Below, one piece after another: positions 35,464 to 45,842 of a DNA stretch of 64,000 nucleotides. The position numbers and the translations under genes are program-made. The notes under the pieces are model-generated. The model was not told the origin of the DNA, did not search any database, and saw only the letters and a program-made list of their open reading frames with translations. Origin of the DNA: Nocardioides sp. (GTDB taxonomy: Bacteria > Actinomycetota > Actinomycetes > Propionibacteriales > Nocardioidaceae); the NCBI RefSeq assembly GCF_030149505.1, contig NZ_JASBRN010000057.1, positions 18,276-82,275 of the forward strand. The letters are read 5' to 3'. Each line of letters opens with the position of its first letter. Position 1 is the stretch's first letter.

Positions 35464-36192
35464 TCAGCGCTGCAGGTGCTCCATCGAGCGCAGGCCGCGC
35501 TCCAGGTGCCAGGAGAGGTACGCCGCCACCAACCCGCTCGCCTCGCGCAGGGTGCGCGGGTCGGCGCTGCCGACGGTCGGCCAGTCGCCGGCGAGCAGCG
35601 CTCCGAGGACCTCGACGGTGCCCGCGGCCGGGCTGGCGGAGCCGGGCACGCGACAGGTGCTGCACAGCACCCCGCCCATCGAGGGGTTGAACCAGCGGTG
35701 CGGGCCCTCGAGCCCGCAGCGGGCGCAGCCCTCGAAGCTCGGGGCGTAGCCGGCGACCGACAGCGAGCGCAGGATGTAGGAGTCGAGGACCTGGCCCGGC
35801 CCGATCTCACCCGCGGCCATCGCCCGCAGCCCGCCGACGAGCAGGAGGTACTGCTGCGTCGCCGGCTCGCGCTCCTCGACGACCAGCCGCTCGGCCGTCT
35901 CGAGCATCACCGTGCCGGCGGTGTAGCGCTCGTAGTCGGCTCCCATCCGGCCCGCGAAGGGCGTGATCGTCTCGGCCTGGGTGATGGTGTCGAGGTTGCG
36001 CCCGTCGGCGAGCTGGAGGTCGACGTGGGTGAAGGGCTCCAGCCGCGAGCCCCACCGCGACGAGGTGCGTCGCACCCCGCGGGCGACCGCGCGCACCACG
36101 CCGTGCCGGCGGGTGAGCAGGGTGATGATCCGGTCGGCCTCCCCCAGCTTGTGGGTGCGCAGCACGACCGCCTCGTCGCGGTAGAGGGGCAC
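35464..36192 (-). CDS. recO: DNA repair protein RecO
   Basis: The 242-residue protein has the N-terminal OB-fold of RecO (YRDEAVVLRTHKLGEADRIITLLTR) and a C-terminal zinc motif with two Cys pairs (CARCG...CSTC, about residues 165-190). RecO helps load RecA on SSB-coated DNA in the RecFOR pathway. The GTG start is 6 bases after CACAAT; the 17-base promoter-start sequence is identical to that of the lipoprotein at 26732. It lies between a sensor kinase and an alpha/beta hydrolase. Confidence 0.94.
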   Translation of the reverse strand: MPLYRDEAVVLRTHKLGEADRIITLLTRRHGVVRAVARGVRRTSSRWGSRLEPFTHVDLQLADGRNLDTITQAETITPFAGRMGADYERYTAGTVMLETAERLVVEEREPATQQYLLLVGGLRAMAAGEIGPGQVLDSYILRSLSVAGYAPSFEGCARCGLEGPHRWFNPSMGGVLCSTCRVPGSASPAAGTVEVLGALLAGDWPTVGSADPRTLREASGLVAAYLSWHLERGLRSMEHLQR

Positions 36193-36231
36193 CGCGCCAT
36201 TGTGCCCCGTCGGGCCCGAGGATCCGGGGGT

Positions 36232-37092
36232 CTAGCGCGTGGCGGAGCGCCGGCGGCGGCGCTGGACGCGCCAGCAGCTCTGGCAGAAGCCGATGGCCGC
36301 ACCCGTCAGCCGCTCGGGGCGCAGCCGCCACTCCAGCAGGCTGCGGGCGCTGACGAACTCGGCGTCGGGGATCTCCGCGGCCAGCATCGCCGCGTCGGCC
36401 GCGGGGTGGATGGGGTCCCGGGTGTGCCCGACCACCAGCGCAGGGGCGGTGATCCGGCGCCTTTCCCTCGACATCGGCGCGACCCTGCCGAACAGGAGAC
36501 CGTGGAGCAGCGCGGCGGTCGCACCGGGGCGCTGGTCCAGCACGTCGAGGGCCACCCCGGCCCAGAAGGGCAGCAGCGAGCGGGGCACGACCCCGGACAG
36601 GAGACGAGCACCGTCGACGCTCACGGGCAGCAGGCGCGAGGCGAGCAGCAGCGGGGACGCCGCGACGATGCTCGCCTCGAGGGCGTTGTCCAGGACGGGC
36701 ATCTCCAGCAGCAGGCCGCGCACGCGGTCGGGCGCGGCGACGGCGACCTCGAGGGCGACGTTGGCCCCCAGGGACGTCCCGCCGACCACGGCCTCGGGAG
36801 CCCCGAGATGGTCCAGCAGGGCGACAACCTGCTCACCGAAGGCCTGCACGGAGTAGGCGAGCGGATCCGCCGGGCGGTCCGAGCGGCCGTGCCCGAGCAG
36901 GTCCAGGGTCACCACGTGCAGACCGGACCCGGCCAGGGCGCGGGCCAGCGGCTCGTGCATGCGCCGGGTCATCAGCTGGCCGTGCACGAGCACGACCCAG
37001 GAGTCGCCCGAGCCGTACTCGGTGTACTCCAGGCGGTCCCGACCGTCCTCGGTGTGGAAGAAGAACTGCCCGACGCGCTCGGAGACCAGCAT
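36232..37092 (-). CDS. Alpha/beta hydrolase
   Basis: The 286-residue cytoplasmic protein has a hydrolase fold: VVLVHGQLMT (HG oxyanion motif), LDLLGHGRSD, nucleophile elbow GGTSLGANVA (Gly-Thr-Ser-Leu-Gly, about residue 106), and VVGHTRDPIHP carrying the acid. It ends in a basic Arg-rich tail with two Cys. Substrate unknown. It starts 6 bases after a TAGATT hexamer (37104-37099 on the minus strand), an apparent leaderless promoter, and is divergent from the MASE1 kinase gene, with about 57 bases between the two starts. Confidence 0.85.
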   Translation of the reverse strand: MLVSERVGQFFFHTEDGRDRLEYTEYGSGDSWVVLVHGQLMTRRMHEPLARALAGSGLHVVTLDLLGHGRSDRPADPLAYSVQAFGEQVVALLDHLGAPEAVVGGTSLGANVALEVAVAAPDRVRGLLLEMPVLDNALEASIVAASPLLLASRLLPVSVDGARLLSGVVPRSLLPFWAGVALDVLDQRPGATAALLHGLLFGRVAPMSRERRRITAPALVVGHTRDPIHPAADAAMLAAEIPDAEFVSARSLLEWRLRPERLTGAAIGFCQSCWRVQRRRRRSATR

Positions 37093-37149
37093 GGGGCGAA
37101 TCTAGCCGGACCGGCCCCCGCCAGCGGTCAGGGACGTGAGAATGGGCCC

Positions 37150-39948
37150 ATGGCCACCGCGGTCACCTCCCTGCCCGCGCCCGCAGCCCCCGCCCTGGGC
37201 CTGCGGGTTGCCGTGCTGCTGCTGGCGACGACGTACGTCGTGGCGACCGTGTCGGTGGCCTGGCGCCCCGCGGACAACCCGGTCGCCGGCTGGTGGCCGG
37301 CGGCAGGGCTGGCGGTGGCCCTGGTGGCGCTGGCGCGCCCCGGCGCGGGTCGGCTGGCCGCGGTGGCGGCGGGCATCGCGGTCACGACGGGCCTGGCGAA
37401 CCTCACCGGCGGCCGCACCCTGGACGTCTCCGCCGCCTTCGGCGCGGTGAACGCGGCCGAGGCGGTGGTGGCAGGCCTGGTGCTGCGCGCCCGACCGACG
37501 CCCGGACCACCGGTGCTCGTGAGGCTGCCGGACTTCGTGCGGCTCCTGGTCGCGGCCGCGCTCGGCGGCCTCGTCATCGCCGTGGGCAGCGGCACCGTGG
37601 TGTGGGCGATGCTCGACGGAGGCTTCCTCGCGACCGCCCGGACCACCTTCCCGGCGCACGCTGCCGCGATCCTCGTGGTGCTCCCGCTCGCGCTCACCTG
37701 GCGCCTGCGCGGGGGCCCGGTCGTCGACCGGCGCGAGCTCGCTGCGCAGGTGACGCTCCTCGTGGTGTCGGTCGGCCTCGTCTTCATGCCGGCACAGGAG
37801 CTGGCGTTGACCTTCGTCCCCCTGACCTTGCTGGTGTGGGCTGCGCTGCGCTTCGACCTGCGGGTCGTCTCCGTGCAGCTGGCGGGCTTCGCCGCGGCCA
37901 CCACCTCCTTCAACGCCCTGGGCTGGGGCCCCTTCGCCGCCGAGATCGACGAGGGGTTCACGAGCCAGGTCGGTGCGGCGTCGCTGTGCCAGCTCTACGT
38001 CGTCTGCGCCGCCCTGCTGACCGTCCCGCTGGCCCTGCTGCTGGCCGAGCGCAACCGGCTGGCGGTCCAGGCCAGCGCCGAGGAGGTGCTCTTCCGGCGC
38101 AACTTCACCGACTCCCTGCTCGGCCAGCTGCTGCTGCGGCTGGAGGGCGGGGCACTGCGCGTCGTGGACGCCAACGACACCGCCGCGGACGTCCTCGGCC
38201 GCCCGCACGGCTCGCTGCTCGGCCTGGGGTTGGGCGACCTGCTGGCCACGCCGCCCGAGCTCGACGTGCGCACCGCCGCCGGGCAGTCGTGGCGTGGGCG
38301 GGTCAGCGTCCGCGGCGCCGCCTCCACCCGGGTCGAGGTCGCGCTCAGCCGGCTCTCCCACGGCGACGACGACGACCGCCGGGTCGTGTGGTCGGCCCAG
38401 CTGCTCGACGTCTCCGCCGAGCACGTGGCACGCCAGCGGCTCGAGGCGGCCGAGCGGCTCACCTCCGCGACCCTCGACACGACCGCCGCGATCATCCTCG
38501 TCACCGACCTGGAGGGCCGGATCGTGCGCGTCAACGCCGCGACCACCGGGCTCACCGGCTGGACCGAGGCGGACCTGGTCGGACGCACCATCGCCGAGAC
38601 CAGCCTGGTGGCCAGCGCCCCCGACCTCGACGCCTTGTTCCTCTGGCCCAACCGGTCGGGCCAGCCGGTGGTCCGCGAGGCCGACGCGACGACCCGCGAC
38701 GGATCCACGCTGCGGGTGCTGTGGAGCAACAACATGGTGCGCGACGAGCAGGACCTGCCGGCGTACGCCGTGCTCACCGGCATCGACGTCACCACCGAGC
38801 GCGCGAGCGCCGGCCTCGTCTCCCACCTGATGCGGGCCGCGATCACGACCGCGATCATCGGTGTCGACGACCACGGGCGGATCACCGTGTTCAACGCCGG
38901 CGCCGAGCTGATGCTCGACCACGACGCGGGCCGCCAGGTCGGGCAGCGCTTCCTCGACCTGCTCGACCCCGACCAGGTCTCCGAGCGGCTCGGCAGCCGG
39001 GACCCGGACGAGGCCTTCGCGACGCTGGTGCGGGGCATCGGCTCGGGCGAGCTGCCCGCCCGGGACTGGCTGTGGGTGGCCCGGGACGGCAGCCGCCGGG
39101 TCGTCTCGATGTCCCTGAGCGCCACCGCCGGCGGCGTGACCCCGCACGTGGGCTTCCTCTGCGTGGGCCGCGACGTCACCGAGCAGCGCCAGGGCCAGGA
39201 CATGCTGGTGGCGGCGCTGGAGAAGGAGCGGACCGCCGTCGAGCGGCTGCGGGCCCTGGACGAGGCGAAGAACGAGTTCGTCTCGACGGTCTCCCACGAG
39301 CTGCGCACGCCCGTGACCAGCATCGTGGGCTACACCGAGATGCTCCAGGACGGCACCGTCGTGGACCCCCTGCCCGACCAGCTCCCGCTGTTCGACACCA
39401 TCGCGCGCAACGGCCAGCGTCTGATCGTGCTCTGCAACGACCTGCTGACCCTGGCCGGCCTGGACTCGGAGTCGATCACCTGGGAGGCCGAGCAGGTCGA
39501 CCTCGGCGAGGTGCTGGGCGCCGTCGAAGAGTCGGTGGCGCCGCTGCTGGCCGACCGCCACCTCGAGGTCCTGGTCGAGCGGCCCGACTCCCCCGCCGTG
39601 GTCGTCGGCGACCCCGCGCAGCTGGAGCGGGTCGTGCTCAACCTGGTCACCAACGCCATCAAGTTCACCGAGGACGGCGGCGTGGTCCGCGCCCGCGTCG
39701 AGGTCTCCGGCGACGAGGTCGTCCTGACCGTGACCGACACCGGCATCGGCATCCCGACCGAGGAGCAGGACAACCTGTTCCAGAAGTTCTTCCGCTCCTC
39801 GACCGCGCAGAAGGAGGCGATCCAGGGCACCGGTCTCGGGCTGTCGATCGTCTCGGCGATCGTCTCGGCCCACGGCGGCACGATCCGGGTGCGCTCAGCG
39901 CACCTGGAGGGCGCGACCTTCACGGTGCGGCTGCCGGTCAAGTACTGA
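37150..39948 (+). CDS. MASE1 / multi-PAS sensor histidine kinase
   Basis: The 932-residue protein starts with a MASE1-type membrane region of about eight helices (residues about 20-300; WWPAAGLAVALVALARPG is characteristic), followed by three PAS domains (about 320-430, 440-550, 565-690), a HisKA box [22 protein letters not shown], and an HATPase_c domain with NLVTNAIKFTEDGG, DTGIGIP and GTGLGLSIV. It should sense a membrane or small-molecule cue and phosphorylate an unidentified regulator; none is adjacent in an operon. The start is 6 bases after GAGAAT (37138-37143), so leaderless translation is likely. It is convergent with leuA. Confidence 0.92.
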   Translation: MATAVTSLPAPAAPALGLRVAVLLLATTYVVATVSVAWRPADNPVAGWWPAAGLAVALVALARPGAGRLAAVAAGIAVTTGLANLTGGRTLDVSAAFGAVNAAEAVVAGLVLRARPTPGPPVLVRLPDFVRLLVAAALGGLVIAVGSGTVVWAMLDGGFLATARTTFPAHAAAILVVLPLALTWRLRGGPVVDRRELAAQVTLLVVSVGLVFMPAQELALTFVPLTLLVWAALRFDLRVVSVQLAGFAAATTSFNALGWGPFAAEIDEGFTSQVGAASLCQLYVVCAALLTVPLALLLAERNRLAVQASAEEVLFRRNFTDSLLGQLLLRLEGGALRVVDANDTAADVLGRPHGSLLGLGLGDLLATPPELDVRTAAGQSWRGRVSVRGAASTRVEVALSRLSHGDDDDRRVVWSAQLLDVSAEHVARQRLEAAERLTSATLDTTAAIILVTDLEGRIVRVNAATTGLTGWTEADLVGRTIAETSLVASAPDLDALFLWPNRSGQPVVREADATTRDGSTLRVLWSNNMVRDEQDLPAYAVLTGIDVTTERASAGLVSHLMRAAITTAIIGVDDHGRITVFNAGAELMLDHDAGRQVGQRFLDLLDPDQVSERLGSRDPDEAFATLVRGIGSGELPARDWLWVARDGSRRVVSMSLSATAGGVTPHVGFLCVGRDVTEQRQGQDMLVAALEKERTAVERLRALDEAKNEFVSTVSHELRTPVTSIVGYTEMLQDGTVVDPLPDQLPLFDTIARNGQRLIVLCNDLLTLAGLDSESITWEAEQVDLGEVLGAVEESVAPLLADRHLEVLVERPDSPAVVVGDPAQLERVVLNLVTNAIKFTEDGGVVRARVEVSGDEVVLTVTDTGIGIPTEEQDNLFQKFFRSSTAQKEAIQGTGLGLSIVSAIVSAHGGTIRVRSAHLEGATFTVRLPVKY

Positions 39949-39969
39949 CGCGCAGCCGCACCGTGGCGC

Positions 39970-41818
<1,849 letters not shown>

Positions 41819-41926
41819 GACCCGGTCACCATACCCTGCACGGCCCCGACGTGCGCCCCGGACGGCCGGACGACCACCACGCGGGCGACTCTGGTCCGAA
41901 ATCACCCCGCAGGGTGAGGCGAGATC

Positions 41927-41956
41927 TTGAGCGGTGCCTTGCGCCCCCAGTATTTT
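41927..41956 (+). promoter_or_regulatory. Promoter of the NarL-type regulator
   Basis: TTGAGC (41927-41932), an 18-base spacer and TATTTT (41951-41956) place the transcription start at about 41963, the A of the ATG. Confidence 0.55.
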
Positions 41957-41962
41957 CGCCAC

Positions 41963-42580
41963 ATGCCTCCCTCGTCCGTGCGTCCGGTGCGGCTGGGCGT
42001 CCTCGACGAGAGCGAGCTGGTGACCCAGGGCCTCGCCGGGATGCTCCGGCCCCACGCGGCCCGGGTGTCCCTGCGCCCCCTGCGCAGCAGCGCCGGGCAC
42101 GTGCCCGACACCACCGGGCTGGACGTCGTCCTCTGCGACCCGTTCGCCGGTCAGGACGTGCAGGAACGGCTGGGTCGCCTCCCCGCACTGGCGCCGGCGA
42201 AGGTGCTGGTCTACACCTGGCACGACCACCCGCACCGTCGCCGGCGAGCGCTGGAGGCGGGCGCCGACGGCTACCTGGTCAAGGACGCCCCCGGCCAGGA
42301 GCTGGTCGCGGCCATCGATGCGCTGCTGCGCGGTGACCGGCCCTCCCTGCCCGCCGGCACCGCCGGCGAGCAGGACCACGACTTCCCCGGTCTCTCCCAG
42401 CGGGAGTCCGAGGTGCTGGTGCTGATCGGTCGCGGCTTGTCCAACCAGGAGATCGCCGAGCGCCTCTACGTCTCGGTCAACTCCGTGAAGACCTACGTGC
42501 GCCAGGTGTACGCCAAGACCGGGGTGACCCGGCGCACCCAGGCCGTCGCCTGGGCCCACGAGCACGGCTGGACCGAGTAG
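41963..42580 (+). CDS. LuxR/NarL-family response regulator
   Basis: The 205-residue protein has a receiver-like domain (residues about 8-125) with LDESE for the acidic pair, VVLCDPF with the putative phospho-Asp, YTW for the Thr switch and LVKDA for the Lys, then a LuxR HTH (about 140-203; LSQRESEVLVLIGRGLSNQEIAERLYVSVNSVKTYVRQVYAK). It binds DNA as a transcription factor. The ATG at 41963 fits a leaderless promoter with TATTTT 6 bases upstream; a TTG 12 codons earlier falls inside the -35 element. No HisKA_3 kinase partner is nearby. Confidence 0.85.
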   Translation: MPPSSVRPVRLGVLDESELVTQGLAGMLRPHAARVSLRPLRSSAGHVPDTTGLDVVLCDPFAGQDVQERLGRLPALAPAKVLVYTWHDHPHRRRRALEAGADGYLVKDAPGQELVAAIDALLRGDRPSLPAGTAGEQDHDFPGLSQRESEVLVLIGRGLSNQEIAERLYVSVNSVKTYVRQVYAKTGVTRRTQAVAWAHEHGWTE

Positions 42581-42632
42581 CCGACCGGTCGCGTCCCCCG
42601 AGACGCCTCGGGAGCGTCCTAGGGTCGGGCAC

Positions 42633-43118
42633 ATGGCCCGGCTGCTGCTCGTCCACCACTCCCCCACCCCCACGCTGGCGCAGCTGGGCGCCGACCTGCT
42701 GGCCGGAACGCAAGACGAGGCGATCACCGGCGTCGAGGTGCTGGTCCGCCCGGCCCTGGAGGCCAGCGCCGAGGACGTCCTCGCGGCCGACGGCTACCTG
42801 CTCCTCACCCCCGCCAACTTCGGCTACATGTCCGGGGCCCTGAAGCACTTCTTCGACTCCCTCTTCCTGCACGTCGGTGGTGCGCTCGCGGACGACGGCT
42901 CAGGGGTGACCGCCGGGGGCGGGCGCCGCCCGTTCGGGCTCGCGGTCCACGGCCGCTACGACACGACCGGCGCCGTCCGCTCGGTGCTCGCGATCACCGG
43001 CGCGCTGCCCTGGCAGCAGGCCGCTCCGGTCCTGGAGGTGCTCGGCGACCCGGACGAGGAGGCGCGCGCGGCGGCGTACGAGCTGGGCGGGACGCTGGCG
43101 GCGCTGCTGTCCTCCTGA
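42633..43118 (+). CDS. Flavodoxin/NADPH-dependent FMN reductase-like protein
   Basis: The 161-residue protein resembles flavodoxin-fold oxidoreductases: LLLVHHSPTPTLAQL is in the position of the FMN phosphate loop, and YLLLTPANFGYMSGALKHFFDSLF matches the P-A-N-F-G-Y-M-S-G-xLKxFxD motif of this group. It probably binds FMN and transfers electrons; partner unknown. The start is 7 bases after TAGGGT (42620-42625), giving another leaderless-type promoter. It follows the regulator gene with a 52-base gap. Confidence 0.82.
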   Translation: MARLLLVHHSPTPTLAQLGADLLAGTQDEAITGVEVLVRPALEASAEDVLAADGYLLLTPANFGYMSGALKHFFDSLFLHVGGALADDGSGVTAGGGRRPFGLAVHGRYDTTGAVRSVLAITGALPWQQAAPVLEVLGDPDEEARAAAYELGGTLAALLSS

Positions 43119-43193
43119 GCGCACGTCCTGGCCCCGCGGTCGTCGGGGGCGACGGGTAGCCTCCTCCCCGTCCCCACGACCCTGGAGCCCGAG

Positions 43194-44003
43194 GTGCCGT
43201 TGAACTCCCGAGCCGTCCGCGGCCACGCTCCCGCGCTGCGGCTCGGCGGACTGGCCCTGCTGCTGGGTCTCCTGGCGGCCTGCGGCGAGGACGAGTCCGG
43301 GACGGCGAGCACCGAGCCCCCCGAGGTCGGCGCCTGCCGGCTGCTCGACGCCGAGGACGTCGCCCTGCCCTCCGACGACTCCCCCGTCGTGGACTGCGCC
43401 GAGCGGCACACCGCCGAGACCTTCGAGGTCCGGGAGCTCCCGGAGGAGCTGCACGACCTCGAGGCCGACGACCCGCAGATCGGGGCGCACGTCTACAAGA
43501 CCTGCGCCCCCGCGTTCGCCTCCTTCCTCCGCGCCGACGAGTCGGCGGTCATGCGGACCGTCGTCTCCTGGGCCTGGTTCGCCCCGGAGGAGGCCGCCTG
43601 GGAGGCCGGGGCCCGCTGGTTCCGCTGCGACGTCGTCGGGGGCGGACCGCAGCTGACCGAGTACCGCGCTCTCCCGGAGACCGCCCAGGGGCTGCTCGAG
43701 GGCCTGCCGCCGGACCAGTGGATGGTCTGCGCCAACGGCCGCACCGTCAACGGCTCCCCCAAGGTGCCGTGCTCGGAGCCGCACACCTGGCGCGCGGTCA
43801 CCACGATCAAGGTGGGCGAGCCGGCCGAGGACTACCCCGGTGACCGGATCGTCGAGGTCACCACCCGCGACTTCTGCTCCGACTCCGTCGGCGCCTGGCT
43901 GGGCTACCCGGACTCCTACGAGTTCGGCTACACGTGGTTCAAGCAGGCCGAGTGGGAGGTCGGCAACCGGAGGTCGGTGTGCTGGGCGCGCACCCAGCAG
44001 TGA
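43194..44003 (+). CDS. Septum-formation family lipoprotein (copy 1)
   Basis: The 269-residue protein has a lipoprotein signal peptide (lipobox LAAC, Cys about 30) and two Cys-rich repeats of the actinobacterial septum-formation domain (PF13845-like): VDCAERHTAETFEV... and VPCSEPHTWRAVTTIKV, with conserved WFRCDV and CW near the end. Members are surface lipoproteins with a proposed, poorly proven division role. The GTG start follows CTGGAGCCCGAG. It overlaps copy 2 by GTGA, and both share layout and motifs, so they arose by tandem duplication. Confidence 0.8.
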   Translation: MPLNSRAVRGHAPALRLGGLALLLGLLAACGEDESGTASTEPPEVGACRLLDAEDVALPSDDSPVVDCAERHTAETFEVRELPEELHDLEADDPQIGAHVYKTCAPAFASFLRADESAVMRTVVSWAWFAPEEAAWEAGARWFRCDVVGGGPQLTEYRALPETAQGLLEGLPPDQWMVCANGRTVNGSPKVPCSEPHTWRAVTTIKVGEPAEDYPGDRIVEVTTRDFCSDSVGAWLGYPDSYEFGYTWFKQAEWEVGNRRSVCWARTQQ

Positions 44004-44896
44004 CGGCAGCGCTGAGGGCGCGCGCGGTCGGCCTGGTGCTGCTGGTCCCGCTGGTGCTGGCCGGCTGCTCGGACGCCGCGCAGGAGCCGGGGTCCAGGGC
44101 GGGCGACGTGACCGCGGACGCCGCCGGCCAGGAGGCCGCACCGGACGCGGCGGCTGCGGACGGGTCGCGCGTCGCCGGGCCGCAGCGGCCCGCACCCCCG
44201 CCGGAGCGCGGGTGCTACGACCTCGACCTCGACGCGGCGCTCGCCGCCACCGACGACAGCCCCACCCGTCCCTGCGCCTCCCCGCACACCGCGCGCACGT
44301 TCCTCGTGGGGCGGCTGGACCGGGCGGTGGACGGCCACCTGCTGGCAGTCGACTCCGACCGGGTCCGCTCCCAGGTGGCCACGCAGTGTCCCGCGGCGTT
44401 GCCGGGCTTCCTGGGGGGAGGCGAGGACGGCTGGCGGCTGAGCGTCCTGCGCGCGGTGTGGTTCACCCCGACGCTGCCCGAGGCCGACGCCGGCGCCTCG
44501 TGGTTCCGCTGTGACGTGGTGGCGCCGGACGGTCGGGGCGGTCTGCTGCCCCTGGCCGGGCGGCTCGAGGGGGTCCTCGCCACGGTGACCGGCCGGGACC
44601 GCTGGGGCCTGTGCGCCACCGGAGCCCCCGACGACCGGGACGCCCGGCGGGTGGCGTGCGCGGAGCAGCACAGCTGGCGCGCGGTGTCGGTGGTCGAGCT
44701 GGCCGGCACCGGCGCAGCCGGCGAGGACTACCCCGGCGAGCAGGCCGCGCGGGAGCGGGGGCAGGAGCCCTGCGAGCAGGTCGGTCGCGACCGCGCCACG
44801 GACTCGCTGCAGTTCACCTGGGGCTACGAGTGGCCCAGTGCCGAGCAGTGGGCCGCCGGCCAGCGCTTCGGGCGCTGCTGGTTGCCGGTCACCTGA
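44000..44896 (+). CDS. Septum-formation family lipoprotein (copy 2)
   Basis: The 298-residue lipoprotein (lipobox LAGC, Cys about 23) has an Ala/Gly/Asp-rich linker (about 25-65) and then the same two-repeat Cys-rich domain as the preceding gene: TRPCASPHTARTFLV, AVWFTPTLPEADAGASWFRCDVV, VACAEQHSWRAVSVVEL, ending WPSAEQWAAGQRFGRCWLP. The GTG start overlaps the previous stop. Sequence identity with copy 1 is moderate and concentrated in the Cys, His and Trp positions. Function unknown. It is convergent with era. Confidence 0.78.
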   Translation: MTAALRARAVGLVLLVPLVLAGCSDAAQEPGSRAGDVTADAAGQEAAPDAAAADGSRVAGPQRPAPPPERGCYDLDLDAALAATDDSPTRPCASPHTARTFLVGRLDRAVDGHLLAVDSDRVRSQVATQCPAALPGFLGGGEDGWRLSVLRAVWFTPTLPEADAGASWFRCDVVAPDGRGGLLPLAGRLEGVLATVTGRDRWGLCATGAPDDRDARRVACAEQHSWRAVSVVELAGTGAAGEDYPGEQAARERGQEPCEQVGRDRATDSLQFTWGYEWPSAEQWAAGQRFGRCWLPVT

Positions 44897-44918
44897 CCGG
44901 GCGCGACCGGCGCTCGGG

Positions 44919-45842
44919 CTAGAAGCCGAGCTTGCGCAGCTGGCGCGGGTCGCGCTGCCAGTCCTTGGCGACCTTGACGTGCAGGTCGAGGTAGACCGGC
45001 GTGCCCAGCATCGCCTCGATCTGCTTGCGCGCCACCGTGCCGACCTGGCGCAGCCGGGCCCCCTTGTGGCCGATCATGATCCCCTTCTGGGAGTCGCGCT
45101 CGACATAGAGGTTGGCGTGGATGTCGAGCAGCGGCTTGTCCTCCGAACGGCCCTCGCGCAGACCCATCTCCTCGACCACGACGGCGATGGAGTGCGGGAG
45201 CTCGTCGCGCACGCCGTCGAGAGCGGCCTCGCGGATCAGCTCGGCGGCCAGGATCTCCTCGGGGCTGTCGGTGAGCTCACCCTCGGGGTAGAGCTGCGGC
45301 CCCTCCGGGAGCATCCCGACGAGCAGGTCGGCCAGCAGGTCCACCTGGTCACCGGCCTTGGCCGAGACGGGGACGATCTCGGCCCAGTCGGTACCCGTCT
45401 CCACGCCGAGCTGCTGGATGTCCAGCAGGTGCTGGCCGATCCGCTCGGGAGAGGCGAGGTCGGTCTTGGTGGCCACGGCGATCTTCGTCGTACGCCGCAC
45501 CTTGGCCAGCTCCCCGACGATGAACCGGTCGCCGGGGCCGATCTTCTCGTTGCTGGGGAAGCAGACCGCCACGACGTCGACCTCCGCCCAGGTCGTGGTG
45601 ACCAGGTCGTTGAGCCGCTCGCCGAGGAGCGTGCGGGGGCGGTGCAGGCCGGGGGTGTCCACGAGGATCAGCTGGGCGTCGGGGCGGTGCACGATGCCGC
45701 GCACGACGGTGCGGGTGGTCTGCGGCTTGTCGCTGGTGATGGCGACCTTCTGCCCGACCAGGGCGTTGGTCAGGGTCGACTTGCCGGCGTTGGGCCGCCC
45801 CACGAAGGAGGCGAAACCCGAGCGGTGCTGCTGGTCTGTCAT
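44919..45842 (-). CDS. era: GTPase Era
   Basis: The 307-residue GTPase assists 16S rRNA maturation and 30S assembly. It has G1 GRPNAGKST (about residues 15-23), G2 around TTRT, G3 DTPG, G4 TKTD (Thr in place of the usual Asn) and a C-terminal KH domain with GIMIGHKGARLRQVG. The ATG overlaps the stop of the siderophore-interacting protein gene. In many actinobacteria era directly follows the cytidine deaminase-like gene; here three genes (tmsA, tmsB, SIP) lie between them. Confidence 0.95.
   Translation of the reverse strand: MTDQQHRSGFASFVGRPNAGKSTLTNALVGQKVAITSDKPQTTRTVVRGIVHRPDAQLILVDTPGLHRPRTLLGERLNDLVTTTWAEVDVVAVCFPSNEKIGPGDRFIVGELAKVRRTTKIAVATKTDLASPERIGQHLLDIQQLGVETGTDWAEIVPVSAKAGDQVDLLADLLVGMLPEGPQLYPEGELTDSPEEILAAELIREAALDGVRDELPHSIAVVVEEMGLREGRSEDKPLLDIHANLYVERDSQKGIMIGHKGARLRQVGTVARKQIEAMLGTPVYLDLHVKVAKDWQRDPRQLRKLGF

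Noticed and set aside
35476..37149. N-terminal extension of the MASE1 kinase to a 1490-residue protein
   Set aside because: The extension is antisense to recO and the hydrolase and has no domain; the ATG at 37150 has a promoter hexamer 6 bases upstream.
37102..39873. A 923-residue minus-strand ORF antisense to the MASE1 kinase
   Set aside because: Composition is typical of the complementary frame of a GC-rich gene (Gly, Arg, Gln, His, Asp) and no family is recognisable.
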